Source of the DNA: Metallyticus violacea | Taxonomy: Eukaryota; Arthropoda; Insecta; Mantodea; Metallyticidae | Reading direction: 5' to 3' | Assembly: GCA_030762175.1 (NCBI GenBank) | Contig: CM060834.1 | Span: forward strand, 30,818,501 to 30,882,500 | Length of the DNA stretch: 64,000 nucleotides | Shown here: positions 1-12,295 of the stretch, piece by piece | Position numbering within the stretch: the stretch's first letter is position 1 | How the letters are laid out: the number at the start of each line of letters is the position of its first letter | Program-made: the position numbers and the translations under genes | Notes under the pieces: generated by a model | The model's database searches: none | The model's input: only the letters and a program-made list of their open reading frames with translations | What the model was told of the DNA's origin: nothing

Positions 1-576
1 CAACAGATGACTCGTTGCTGCTGCTTTTGGACAAAGGAAAGAAGTCTAGGCATCCATCTTGCACTAACCTTATTCGTGTTTAAATGTTCATGAATAATTC
101 GAAGGAATTTTGTTTTAGAAAAGCTCAACCTTGCTGCTATAATTTTAAGCCGCCGATCTTACATAATTTCTCCTTCCACAAGAGCGATGTTTTCAGAAAT
201 GAGCCAAGGGCCGACCAGCACGCTCTTTGACTTCAATGCTTTTTGGACTCATTTGAAAAATGTTGGCCCATTCTTTTACGGTAGAATATGAGGGGGATGC
301 TTCCGCATATACACCGTCTAATCGCTGTTTAATTTCATTTGGAGTAAGTCCTTCGTTTGTGAAGAACTTAATAACAGCGGGATACTCTATTTTGAACATG
401 TCACAATCTTCTACACATAGCCTTCACTATGCAACTGTATCTGAACAACTGAACACAGCGGAGCGGAAGCTACAGCTGCAATTATTTACATAATAGATAA
501 GGTGTGACACAGATAAGGATTTTGTGAAGGCGATAATCCTTATCGGCGAGGCCGGAAACTTATGGACCTACCCTCG
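1..576 (-). mobile_element. Truncated mariner-like element, 5' part, with transposase pseudogene
   Basis: The 5' half of a mariner-type DNA transposon, running off the left window edge. On the minus strand an open frame from 399 to 193 gives the transposase N-terminus: first helix-turn-helix reading KIEYPAVIKFFTNEGLTPNE and a following STVKEW helix. After a frame break, 1-170 continues with FLRIIHEHLNTNKVSARW, the second HTH and linker typical of mariner transposases. The element end is defined by comparison with the copy at 19815-20933: identity stops after CTACCCTCG, directly followed by TA in both copies (577-578 here), as expected for TA-targeting mariners. The catalytic domain lies outside the window. 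Frame breaks make this a pseudogene. Confidence 0.85.
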
Positions 577-578
577 TA

Positions 579-1504
579 TGTGCTTTCCTTGCCCACGCTC
601 TAACGAATGAACGCCCATTTCAAATCACTATATATATTATTCGCACTTAGCCATTCCAGCCTCCTGTTTTCCCTCTCCCCCTCCCAATTATATCGACATC
701 TGTATTTGTTAACAAGCCAGTTGTGTAGTACAACTTGAAAGTTTGATTTCATACCAAGAAAGATTTATCGGATCTGTTTTCATGCTTAACCTTATAGAAG
801 TGTCTGATAAGAGTTTCTAGCCTGCATTCAGCTAATACCAATCTCAAAGCTTTTGGTCCGGCTTCTCTGTGTAGAGAAGGCTGCCTCTTCCGCTTCAGGG
901 AGCCGTTAAGGGCTCAGCTCTTGTTACCCCAAGCACGGGATCTCTTACTCTTGTGCTCCACCAGTTTACTGACCCAGCTCAGGAATTGGTTACCACAGTC
1001 TTGAGCTGGGTTTCTCGGTTTATTAGGTCCACCACCTATAGGTTCAAGCTTAAAGGATATGTTCGAATAGGAACTGCCTATTTGTGCTAAAAGATCCTTG
1101 GACCTTCGTTATGCATAATGGTCCCGTTAATTTTTAACAATTCCATTTCCTCGATTTCTTAAAGCTAAAATTAAAAACCTGAATAGATCAATAATATAAG
1201 CTTTAAAGACAAAAAAATTACTTAATAATATAAATGATCTGCTTACTCCTTTCCTTGTGCTACAGCCTCCAAAGGACCAAGACAATCCATGGCAACTGTT
1301 GTATCCTTTGCCTCAGCCACAGGATTCAACTATTACAGAAGTAAATGTATTTTACACGACAACATGTTGTGTAATGTTGTATTTTAAACTTTTATTTTGA
1401 ATTTACAATATTAAAATACCCAAGGCTTTATACGACGTAACACTTTAAAAAAAACCGCGAGTAATGTACATGCCTTTCATTTAAAAACTTGCCAGTATGA
1501 ATGA
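579..1504. other. Non-coding stretch with a GC-richer island at about 845-1080
   Basis: No gene seen. Most is AT-rich, but 845-1080 is clearly richer in G and C and runs of short words (GGCTCAGCTC, GAGCTGGG) suggest part of an old interspersed repeat rather than intron background. I cannot name the family. Confidence 0.4.
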
Positions 1505-1716
1505 TTTAACATAAATTTAATTTAAACGAAATAATTTACATTTAGATACTGATGGGAAGTTTAAAACCAATGTTGGTCATAGTTTATGTTTCATAGCTCA
1601 CAACTAAGCCTACTTTGACACTTTAAATGGCATTCCTACCTTATTATATTCCAGCTTTAAAGGCAGTTTAATTATCATATCTTTGCCTGGAAACTCTGAT
1701 TGTTTTTTGTTTTGTT
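1505..1716 (+). repeat. Unclassified interspersed repeat R1, copy A
   Basis: About 210 bp that aligns with 55099-55318 in the same orientation. Shared landmarks in order are ATAAATTTAATTTAAACGAA, a CATTTAGATA/TATTTAGATA block, TTTATGTTTCA, AAATGGCA, CCTAC.TTATTAT and AGCTTT.AA. No coding potential and no clear terminal repeats were seen. Confidence 0.6.
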
Positions 1717-2178
1717 TATATTCCTTCACTTAAGAATACTGAAATACTCAAAATTAGAATAATGCAAGAATGTATGTCAGAACATATTCCAAAATGTTTG
1801 CAGAAAATTCCTAAATAGCTTGTATTACTATGAAACCGATTTTGAACATTTAATTTAATAAAATGTAATAATATATCAGTTTTCTTGTGCTTATAGACCG
1901 AAAGAAGGGCAAATATACATATAGCATGATTTTCAATAAGCTATATAAAATATGTTGGATATTAAAAAGTATAATTTAATTTGATATTTAATATTTATTA
2001 ATTTGATATTTAAATATATAATTAAATTGACTTGAATTTTTAGAGGATTAATAATCTAGTGAAATAAGAAGAAAGATAAGAGATTGACAATGTTTCAATA
2101 AATTGAAGTTTATAAACCCTTACCATGAATGTAAATTATGTATCGTTAATAATAAGTTTACAAGATGGTTAAAATATA
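1717..2178. other. AT-rich stretch, nothing recognised
   Basis: Very AT-rich with repeated ATTTGATATTTAA-type words near 1975-2030. No gene, RNA or element recognised. Confidence 0.5.
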
Positions 2179-2779
2179 ATGAGGTTATTTGATTTGCATG
2201 CCAGGAGAGCGCGGCTATGTACTGGAAGGAACCAATCGTCAAGGTCTTATAACGCAGTTGCAGGTAGTAGTTTGTAGTTAGTTTGAGGGAGGCTTTGTCA
2301 GTAAGTGATTGTGCATTCATGCGTTACTCGGTGCTTTCATTGTAAGTAAATTAATTTCAAATTGTTCCTAGCATGCTATGATACTTTTGTGAAAAAGGAT
2401 CCATGAGGAAAAATGCAAAACGATACAAAAAAAAAATATCTTGAATTTTCTGTTTCAGGTAGAGAATCTGCTCGGCAAAGTGTTAAAGAGTTTTAGAATA
2501 TTTAAATTACAAGGAACGTATTCCGAACCGCTGTGTTCTTATGGAAAAAAAGTTAGATCAGCTATACAAATTTCCTATACAGATGCAAGCAATGTATTGC
2601 CAGTGAGGGGCATCATTTTTATCATATCTCATCACACAGGCTAGTACATGTTGTTATTAGTTTTAAACACAGTATCATTTTATGCTTTCAGTAAAAATAA
2701 AAATACTAACTTTACGCACTACGGCTGTACTTCTTGTTAGCACCCATGCTAAGGTGGCCTGTAACTGAAATAACCTCAC
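2179..2779. mobile_element. Non-autonomous mariner-type element R2, copy A (601 bp)
   Basis: The ends form an imperfect terminal inverted repeat: left ATGAGGTTATTTGATTTGC, right (reverse complement) GTGAGGTTATTTCAGTTAC, each preceded by TA (2177-2178 and 2780-2781), the target duplication of Tc1/mariner elements. A related copy lies at 57140-57655. Shared internal blocks include CAGGTAGTAG, GGCTTTGTCAG, TTCCGAACCGC.GTGTTCTTATGG and a common 3' end. The other copy retains a short frame resembling the helix-turn-helix of DUF4817-type transposases, so this is best read as a decayed deletion derivative. No intact coding region is present. Confidence 0.6.
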
Positions 2780-2953
2780 TATATGAATGGACTTATTATT
2801 TTCCAAACAAAACCTGTTCAAAATATCAAACCCTCCCTTCTAAATAGAAATTTTCTCATTTATGTCTGGGATTAACAAGTGAGATAAATGTGAATTACAA
2901 TAAACTTTACTATCCATCAGAAATACTGCAGAGACTGAGAAAACAGTATGCAG

Positions 2954-2955
<2 letters not shown>

Positions 2956-3008
<53 letters not shown>
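2956..3008. repeat. (TG)n microsatellite
   Basis: Uninterrupted GT dinucleotide run of about 53 bp. The frame through it encodes only alternating Cys-Val and is not a gene. Confidence 0.97.
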
Positions 3009-3009
<1 letters not shown>

Positions 3010-4283
3010 CGTTCTAAAGGTGCTTTGAATCGGGGAAAGTATTCAGAGAAGAGAAAAGGGATGAAAAACATTAATGGAAATTGGCCAGTTTTTCAGCATA
3101 TTAATAAATAACGTAAAGTCATTGAAAATTACATTTTATAATACAACAATTTATATGCAGTTTGATGAACGAATCATGCATGCGATCCGACACTCTCTAG
3201 AATACTTTAAGTGGGACTAATACTTTTGAAACCCATAGTGACCACTACTAGCCTACTAGCTCTGGACTCACTACATTACATACGTGTCTCAGACGTCATC
3301 GGGAGTATGACGCCAAGACCCAAGGATCAGAGAAGAAGCTGAGCTGGGGAGGTGATTTTTTAAAAGAGTTATCCATCTTTATTTATTGCATACGTTTAAT
3401 TGGTCAACACTGAACATTCTGAGAAATGTTATCAACAGAAATGAAGTAAAAGACCGGATCTAAGAATACTAATTAAAATCACACTGAATTAAAGAGAGAC
3501 TTTACGATCTACCCGCCTTAGAATGCTGCTTGAAGAAAATAACACCATGATAGCAAGTGTCCTTGAAAGATAGTCTACAATAAAAACTTAAAAAGAGAAT
3601 GAAAGAGATTGCAGAACGCCGAAAAAAAAACTGCATAGAAGTCTGTGAGGAATAATTTGTAAGCTAGAATATAATCCATCTCTAGACAAATCAATCCTTT
3701 GCATCAAATAAATATGAAACTAGACAAATGTATAAAATTAAAATTTCAATGGCATTTTCTCAAAAGTCATCTGTGTTCTAATTTTTGACCAGGTAGTATT
3801 CTACCATACGGATAGATATGGCTCCTGTATTTATATAAATATTCCACACTCTGTGCTCTCCGAGCGTCATCTGTCCGAATATCGTTGCACCTGCGCTAAT
3901 TAGCAGAACGAGCACAGCCTCTTTCCTTCATGCCTGGGCTGCTAACCAACACCAAAGGAAGGGGGCAAGAAAATATTTGCAACCATGCTAACGGGCGCGG
4001 AAGATTTTAATGAATTAGTTTAATTATTTCAAGTTGCGAAATTATAACTTATGCCTCAGAAATACTTTGAATGCATTTGAAATAATACGCTATTTCATTC
4101 AAAGAGTGAGAAAACCAACGGCTGTTTGAAAACAGCTTCACTTCTATCAGTTAAACATTTTCTGAGTATATTTAAAGTAGTCATACCACAATAAAACCTA
4201 AGCAACTATAATAAAATAAGAGTATTATTTGTCCAAACATGATCTATTTTAGAAACGACTAACCAAAAAGAAATTTATTATTA

Positions 4284-4317
4284 CTGAGCGCAGCGCGCTC
4301 AGTCAAGGTCAAGGTCA
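4284..4317 (+). promoter_or_regulatory. Palindrome followed by two overlapping TCAAGGTCA motifs
   Basis: CTGAGCGC and GCGCTCAG form an 8-bp inverted repeat around AGC (4284-4302). Immediately after, TCAAGGTCA occurs twice with a 3-bp overlap (4303-4311 and 4309-4317). TCAAGGTCA is the known monomer site for FTZ-F1/ERR-type nuclear receptors. Whether it is used is unknown; it could equally be a chance or transposon-borne sequence. Confidence 0.25.
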
Positions 4318-6215
4318 CATAATAGACATGGCTGCACGTGGACTGTCAGTCGGAGTTTACTGTTAAGAGATTAGGCACTATTTCTGTCTTTATGTTGTTA
4401 TCAACTATTGGTATAGTGTACTGTACTACTTAAAGAAAACATAAGAAATTAGAATAATGAAGGAAGTAAAGCTCCTTTGGGAGAATGCAAATTTCATCAA
4501 AATATGCATAAAATATGTGACTGCAGATGGACGCCACCCATGCAACTCCTATAATACTGAATAGTACTCATATGAAATAAAGCTAATATTGAATGATCAA
4601 AGTTATTCAAGTAGAAATGCTAGGAGGAACTCGATTATATATAATCGGAGCTTATGTTGAGCTGCAGATGCAGACCAAAAATAACTCTCCGTATACTGAG
4701 ATATTTTTCTTCCTACGAGCCATAAAAATTACTGCTGGCGGAATTTTATAAAGGAAGAAAACTGTTCAAAGATGTTACAAGACATGATCGTCTTCTATGG
4801 ATCGTCTGGGTGATCTTGTAGCTAAAGTAGCAGGCAAAGTGTCAAAATATGCAAATACAGTAAAGTACAAGGTTTTCCACTAAGAAGAAGGGCCTATGCA
4901 ATACAAATGACAAAAATTTTGCAAGGAACGTTACACACATCACTGAAATCCAAAGTGACATCAACATATTCATCTGCCATCAACTTCAGGAATTATGGTG
5001 TTTCGGAATCTTTGTTCAAAAATGTCTGAAACCTTTTCTTAAAATCCAAAAGATAATAGCTGATTTTCTTAAACACTTCCTATAGATTTTTCCCATCTTT
5101 ATTATATGGTTCCCCTGCCTTTCTTGTAGTATAATTTTTGCTTCATGTATATTTTAATCCAAATTAGATGTAAGGGAAGATGATGTTTTATATAATAAAA
5201 TAATTCAATACTTTTCCAGAACAAAGTAGTAGTTCCTCGACTTTTATTATCATTAAATGGAGCCATTTAATTTTAGTGTATTCCGCAAAATCCGTTAGTA
5301 GTAATGCACGTATTCAGAATCTAAGCTTTGGATTTTAGGAAAATATTATCTTGGGAAGCCGGGAATTTGTTTATTGCCAAATACATTTGCTTGCGGCACA
5401 AAGGTAAAAGAAAATTTCGCCAGGCCCGGTTGGTGAGAATTTGCAACCCCGATCATCTCTTTATTCGCGCAAACATTGGGGGGTTGTTATTAACTACAAC
5501 AGCCCCGCAGGGACCAGCAGGGTAAATTAAACTCGTAGCCGCAGCAAACACACGACACTTTTATAACGAGCTTCTAATTTGCTAAGTTCACCTTCCACGT
5601 CTCCATTTTTCCCCTCTCTTTCTAGTAAACTTCAAACGCAATTCAAGTCTCATCGCTTAAAAGCCCGAGAGCATCATCCCAGGGAACTTGAGTAAACAAG
5701 TAACGTGTGGATTTAGTTTCGTTACACATTCGAATGTGTTTTTGCAACTCAATTAGTTATCTCAAGGCGATATCTCCTTAAGAGTTTGGATTGAATTTCT
5801 GCTTCTCTGCCAGTAGTATGGTTCCTGACCAGAGACTTAAATTACACTTATATACCGAAGTATGCACGTTAATGGGATTTTTAATTTAATTGCCAAATTT
5901 AGTTTTTTTAAACCTTAGAAACTTTGGATTACGTTCTCAATCTCATATATGGTGTTAAATATCTGACATTTAAAGGAAACATAAAATTTTATTATAATTA
6001 TTTTAAAGAGCTATATTCACTTTAAACACGTTAAAACATTTTACTTTAAAATGGAACACTGAAAACAACCTGTTTTCAAAACATAGTCCGATGTCAGGAA
6101 CAGCTTACAAAAATTAAAACTCTTTATAAAACTTTGTTTTAGCGTTAATGGAGGGTTGTTGGCATATAGCACGTGGGCGGCCTTATTCGCATTGTAGTAA
6201 ACCGTTTAGCACACT

Positions 6216-6249
6216 CCCGCTGCACGATCACATATACGTGCACTGCGGG
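6216..6249. repeat. Short GC-rich hairpin
   Basis: CCCGC-TGCACG and CGTGCA-CTGCGGG can pair around a loop of about 10 bases, with a 2-base bulge. It is framed by direct copies of AAACCGTTT at about 6200 and 6263. Too short for a microRNA precursor; function unknown. Confidence 0.4.
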
Positions 6250-6599
6250 AATTGTTGGAAACAAACCGTTTCCTTCCGAATTTATTTTCTCATTTTCTGT
6301 TAAAGATACCAGCAATTTGAATAATATCTAATTCTACATAAGTAAGGAATCAATGTGGATTGTAAAAATATTCTACACACATTTTTTTAAAATTCTAACA
6401 CTGACTTATTATACAACAAACAGGATTATTTCCATCATAATGACAATTTTATTTCTGATTGTTATGGTTGAATGATATATTTTTAACGTAAGTAGACGTG
6501 TGTTTTGTAACATTTGTTTCAGAAAAGAATCGATTATTACTATGTTAACTCATATTATTATTTTTAGCAACTCAAAATTGTTTAATAACTGGTCAATGC

Positions 6600-6730
6600 A
6601 ATTTTAACTCCTCCTACATATCACCGGATATTAACCAAGGTTATTTATTGGTTGTGGGAAAAAAGTGTGTTCCTGAGAAAACCTAAGACAGTTTATGAGT
6701 TGAAGAATTTAATTGCAAGTTCCAGATATT
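6600..6730 (+). pseudogene. Fragment of DUF4817-type mariner transposase C-terminus
   Basis: Two frames joined by a shift resemble the end of a mariner-like transposase: SPDINQGYLL (compare the SPDLNP-DFFLWG motif holding the last catalytic Asp), then after the shift LWEKSVFLRKPKTVYELKNL, resembling the LWG-KVY-KPRT-ELK segment that follows. The surrounding sequence shows nothing else of the protein. A short, old remnant; the assignment rests on motif order only. Confidence 0.4.
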
Positions 6731-7774
6731 CAAGAACATGAACTCAAAGCTATTGAAGAGAAAGGTTGTTAATTTACAAAAAAATGGTAGATACATACAT
6801 CAGCTGAGATGAAGCTAAGGCAACAAGTGATGATAGTAACCATTGTCAGAATTTTTAACATTGTGTACAAAATTAAAAAAAAGTTGAGTAGTTAAGGCCA
6901 CCTCTCACTGTATTGTGCGTTCATTGTGAATCGTTAACAAAAATGTTTTCAAAAAGTAGCCATTGTTAAACATTAAAAATAATATTAAAAGAGCTAGAAA
7001 CTATGAACTGTGCAGATTGAAATCTAGACTTAAGCCTGCGCTTATGGTTTAACGTGAATGTCTGTGTAAACAAATACATTTCTCTGTGCATATGAGGTTT
7101 GGTGATGTAAAGGAATCTGTAATGTATGTAAAAAGCCTAAGTAGCAAAACAAACTTATAACACGGCCTAGAGTTTATAATGAAGTAATAAAACACAGTGA
7201 ATTTGAATTTTGAACTAATGAGTGAATTAATTCATTTGGACTGCCACTTGGTAACTTCGCCTATCAGCGGACGCGCTGACATAACCTAGCTACGAAGACA
7301 GCATTCATTAGTGATTAACCAAGCCGCAAAAATAATTAAATCTATTCATTCCTCAAGCTTTCAAGCTCGGCTTTGTTATTAAAAATCGATAATTATCGGC
7401 AAAAACAAAATTTGGAAAAAAATAGTGAAGTAATTTATAAAACAATTGGATATTTCAAATTGGCTAGAAGATAAGCCTTAAAAATAGAGCACCATTCAGA
7501 TAATTTAAACAGCCATTGGTTTTAAAAAAAGCAACACTTGAAATCCCTTACCAATCAACAAACAACTAAACCACAACTGCTAACCCTCCCATTCCTCACG
7601 ATTCTTCCCTCTCTGCCTATCCAGGAACTTTCAATTAATGCACTGAAGATGCTGGGCACAGTAGCCAGCAAAAGCTTTCATTTTTAAATTTCTTTTAATC
7701 CAACAACCGCGACATATGACCTGATCATGATCAATCTTGTTAATTTTCGAAATACCGGATGTAACAATAAGGTA
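6731..7774. other. Non-coding stretch, nothing recognised
   Basis: AT-rich sequence without recognisable genes or repeats up to the TA at 7773-7774 that borders the next element. Confidence 0.5.
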
Positions 7775-8444
7775 TGGCCAAACTTTCAGGACAATTCCTC
7801 ATATGTAGAAGAAAAAATATGTTATTTTACATGAGTCTGGAAACGCTTTATTTCCATGTTAGAACTCATTTTCTACACCTCTTCATAGTGCATTAAACAT
7901 GGGAAACACACAGGAACAGAACGTACCAGCATAGCACATAAAACTCTTTCTTACGTGAAATGTTCGATATGGCCTCTTGCTTATGTGTGGTGAAGTTGTA
8001 ATTCTTAGGTTCACAGTCAGTGTTTTGCGTTCCATTTGAACGAAGGTATTGTTGACATGCTACCAGATCTAAACCCACTAGACTTCTGTTTATAGGGGCA
8101 TTTGAAAGTTCTTGTATATCGAGCCCCGGTGCAGAGAGTCTTCGTGTCCGCATTGTGGAAGACTGAGAAACAATATGCAATTCTCAGCGCATCAGGAATT
8201 CAATGCAATGGCGGGTTGATGCATGCAGCAATACTAGCTGAGGGCATTTTGAACATTTCATGTAAGAAAGAGTTTCATGTGCTATGCTGGTATGTACTGT
8301 TCCTGTGTGTTTCCCATGTTTAATGTACTATGAAGAATTGTAGAAAATGAGTTCTAACATGGAAATAAAGCGTTTTGAGACCCATGTTAATATAACCTAT
8401 TTTCTTCTTCCACTTGTCAGGAATGTGTCCTGAACGTTTGGCCC
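7775..8444 (+). mobile_element. 670-bp mariner-type element with long inverted arms and a transposase C-terminal remnant
   Basis: Two arms of about 190 bp (7775-7968 and 8250-8444) are inverted copies of one another. The outer ends read TGGCCAAAC-TTCAGGAC and GGGCCAAACGTTCAGGAC (reverse complement) and are flanked by TA at 7773-7774 and 8445-8446, so the borders are well defined. The centre holds the C-terminal end of a mariner-like transposase on the plus strand: LPDLNPLDFCL at about 8059-8091, GHLKVLVYRAPV after a stop (8097-8132), and near 8205-8262 QWRVDAC...GHFEHFM, the usual transposase terminus. The inner part of the gene is missing, so the element is a defective derivative that could only have moved with transposase supplied elsewhere. 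Confidence 0.8.
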
Positions 8445-8446
8445 TA

Positions 8447-11400
8447 AATTAAGAAGCTACGTTACTCACTATAGGTTCCTTTAAGCATATGCAGAAACTT
8501 CTTAAGTTTGCGTTTATTGTGAATTGATGTTGCAACTCTTATCTTTTTAAAATAACCAGAGATAAAAGCCATATGGTCTAGTTCTTCAATCAAAGAAAAG
8601 TTTTAATGTTTTATTAGCGCTTTGCACTGATCAATAAGAAATATTCATTTGCTGCAAATGCTGTAAAGCTATTTTGTTGGGACATTTTCCAATCCAAAAT
8701 TTCTTTCTGAGAATGTTCGAAGTATTTTGGCGTACCCGTAATTCATTCATAAGGTATGCTTAGTAAAATAATTTATGAACTTTCAGACTGCTTGACAACG
8801 CAATGACTCACTGAAAAATCTCATTTAAATAAGACTAGGTTACACATTGCTCGTATATAATGGACAGCCGGCAAAATGTGTTAGCAGTCCGGATTTTATT
8901 GGGTCATCATTTAGAAGTTGCCTGGAGAGCGTCATTTGAAAAGGGAGATATTCCTTTCCCTTTACGGAAAATCTTGAAACAAAAACGCAAATACTTAGAG
9001 CGGTAATGGATGTTCCTTGTAATATTTCTTTGCCAAAATAATTTCAAAGCTGACAGTTAAGTTTTTACCTAACTCTGTCAAGCTGAACATGAAGGAACTG
9101 CTTTTTGCCTCATAGCCATGCACTGTAAAGCACATACTTTCAGGGTTCGGGGTAGAGCAAACAAATCACAAGACAAATTAGCTCGGCTCTGCAGATGGTA
9201 TCAGTCGCTGCGGAGATAGCATCGCAGACTGAATAGAGTGCAAACAGCACTCTCCTTTTACAATAGCCGTGCTTGCTACATACATTTAATTAAACCCTTC
9301 AGTGCTCCAGCTCTACTGAGCCAAGAAAGAAATGAAGTTTTCGTGTTTGTCTTTTGCGGAACGCTTTCAAACAAAGTACTTTTTGTGTCTTTTATATTCT
9401 TGATGCGATTGCTAACTCTGTGTCATGCAGCCTTTGGACTATGACAGGTTCTGACCCAGGAGAGAGTCCTTAAAAAAAATTCAAAGGAATGTATGTATAA
9501 TAAAACGCCTTAGTATGATCCTTAATCCAGCATTCTCTCCATTGTCTTAATGAGATGTTTCGCTAATGTGACATCATCATAATATCAATCGATCTTGACC
9601 AATGACAGCCCGATATTGCAATGAGGTTTACAGTCCTGTTACCGAGTGAATTCAATTGTTCTTGGGTATTCAGCAAGAAATCATTTTGTAAATTATGTAA
9701 CAATATCTATCTAATCAACTAAAAATCTTAATAAACACGTTGTTCAGAATGGAAAAATGTTATTTCTGTTTTCTTTTTTTCAGTTGGTATTAGTAAATCA
9801 AACGGTAGCTATTGTATAATCGACTTTCGTCCATTTCATTCTCACGGTTTCTTAAGTATGTATGGAATTATGCAATTAGTATTAACATTAACATTCTGTG
9901 CACGAATTTCAAATATATATTATTTTTATTCTTATTCTATTCATGAAGTAGACCTAAACCTGTATTTGGTTCTTCTCTATTGGCATTACTAGCAATCGAC
10001 ATTCGAATACTGCTGAATGGCTTGAAAAGGTTAAGTATTCATAATACAAAAATACAATTATTACAATATTGTATGCCATGTTTAGGGACATTAACTAAAT
10101 TCTTCTTTTATTCGTGAAATAGTCCTAATAAATATCACATGAGGGTCTGAGCTTTCTAAATCTCACTACATTCGTGAACTTATTGGAAATCTCAGATTTT
10201 CTTGTGATATTACTTGCTCTAAATAAAATCATATTGATACATCATAATTAGCAATATTAATAATGACCAAAAAGATTAAATCTAGTTTCACTCTCAAGAA
10301 TGCCAAACTGCCGAGAATGTCTCATATAGTTTGCCAATGTTTATTTATTTATTTTTTGTTTTCGAATAAAATTTAGTAAAATATTTATTTTGTGATGCAG
10401 AAATCTTTCACCCTCTCAGAAAGTTCTAATTACTTCAGTATTCCTCTCTTTACGAGAAATGATAATTATATAACAGAAATTTTAGTTCATGGAGATCTAT
10501 AAAAACTCTTGTTTCCTGATAGAAACTACCACTCAGAAATGTGTCATATAAGGGTCCTGATAACTGAACAGTACAGTTAGTGAAATGGTGGGCCCACGGT
10601 CGAATTCCACCGTGAAAGACCAACAAATGGGTTTTTTGTTTTTCCATGTTTGCTCCTCTTTTTCTTTCTGAAAGACTGAAATCTTGAGATCTACAGCATA
10701 ATAAAGATTCAGTAAGAGACAGTTGTTAAAAGTCCGGACAGATTGGGTGGAAGGATTTATAAACTTAATAAAATCACAGTGGGAGAACATTTTGCGTAGC
10801 AATTGAAACAATGAAAGATCAGGTCGAATAGCGAATACGTGCATACAGATGAGATACATTGATGAAACTGCCGTAGAACTCAAATCTATGGGTATGACTA
10901 CAGTATACTAGCAATCGAATAAGCCATAAAAGAAGCAGCTTAATGCTCCACAAACAACGGCCTTGGGACTCATCTGTTACTTATCTGTTCTATGATTATT
11001 TTGCCACTGAGTTAACGCATATGAATTGCACATAAAGGACGCTGTGCCGTAGTAAACACACGAGGGATAATACACTTTATGTATACTGTCAAATTAAGAA
11101 ACAAACAACACAACATACAACCGGGAACAGCTGCGCTGCGATAATCAGCAAAGTGAACAAGTGAGCAAGCACGCTTGCTACTCCCTCTACGGCGCAGTAA
11201 ACTAATGGGGACTCGCTCATAGATGAAACTCCGTACCGGGGGAGAAGAGCATCGAGGTGTATCGGAGACACGTAAAGTAAAACGCACGAATCCAGAAACA
11301 GTGTTCAATGTGGTGCAGAATCGCCATGAACGTCATCCAACTGGATTTTTATCAGCGTGGCCTTATAAAAATCTTCAAATAAAAATGTTTAATCGCTGAA

Positions 11401-12295
11401 CCGAACACATTTTTCCTGCATTTTAATTAATCATACTGAGTGAGTGATTCAAATGGCTCTCAAACAATTGCTCAACGACTCTCAAACAAATTACGCCAAT
11501 TTCAAGGCAATTAAAAGCATTTCAACCGACTCTAATTATGTCAAGAATGCAAATAGATTTGTTATTATTTTTGCTATGTTTCCTCAGGCCTCTAACTTTA
11601 CTTGGGGAACGCTATGCTAAATTTCTTGTTCAAACATCAAACACTGTTGTGTTATGCCGTTTCCATTGTAGAGTCGTTCGCTCCAATAACTCTGCGGATA
11701 CACTCTCGTGAGATGTCAACAATGCTCCAACAGTAGACAATGTAAACAGAGTAGGTGACTTCGATGCCATTGGGGGTGCTTAATCTTCATGCTCTTCATT
11801 ATTATTATCGCTTTGTTGTAAACTCTTGGTGCGGTATCTTAGGCCTGCAGCGGGTGCAGCATTAACAGGAGTGGAAGGAAGAGATTTCTGGCTGCAGACT
11901 TGCGGTATTGTCTCTATTATCCTAACGTCACCTTTGAGGAATGTTCGTCTCTACTATTGCTTTTTTTTTTAAGGGGACCACAAGAAAGTGAAGTTACTGT
12001 ATTTAAGGCTCTTAATCTCAGTCCTGGCACTCTTGGCCTCTTCACATGTGTGGCGTTAGATATATGCAGCAAATTTTATTAAGAAATGAGTAAAAGTTAA
12101 AAAGGGGAAATTTGTGAATATAGTCGTGCTGGAGAATGAGAAAGTGTTTTAAGTGGGAGCCTTTTTTACACACCGAGGTAAAAAGTACTGCACAAAATGT
12201 AACATTTTATCATAAAAATAATGAATATAATAATTAATAATGAATTAATATAATCATTCTTTGAGTTTGTACTTGTAAAATGTTAGGTTTATGTA
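8447..12295. other. Non-coding stretch, no genes recognised
   Basis: About 3.8 kb. Frames of 65-116 codons exist (for example 10533-10883 and 11012-11308 on the minus strand) but show no domain, signal peptide or splice context I recognise. The piece 11090-11310 is GC-richer than its surroundings and may belong to an unidentified repeat. Confidence 0.5.

Larger units (their letters stand above)
3009..6599. other. Non-coding stretch, no genes recognised
   Basis: About 3.6 kb of AT-rich sequence with no convincing exon, RNA gene or transposon core. Two small structures are listed separately: a palindrome with nuclear-receptor-like half sites at 4284-4317 and a short hairpin at 6216-6249. An unremarkable 65-codon frame at 5328-5525 has no recognisable domain. 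Confidence 0.5.

Noticed and set aside
2261..2285. let-7-like word GCAGGTAGTAGTTTGTAGTT (also near 57160)
   Set aside because: Several mismatches to let-7, located inside repeat R2 and without a pairing arm for a hairpin precursor.
2890..3111. Plus-strand frame with long Cys-Val run
   Set aside because: Produced by the (TG)n microsatellite.
10533..10883. 116-codon minus-strand frame
   Set aside because: No recognisable domain, no splice or promoter context; likely chance.
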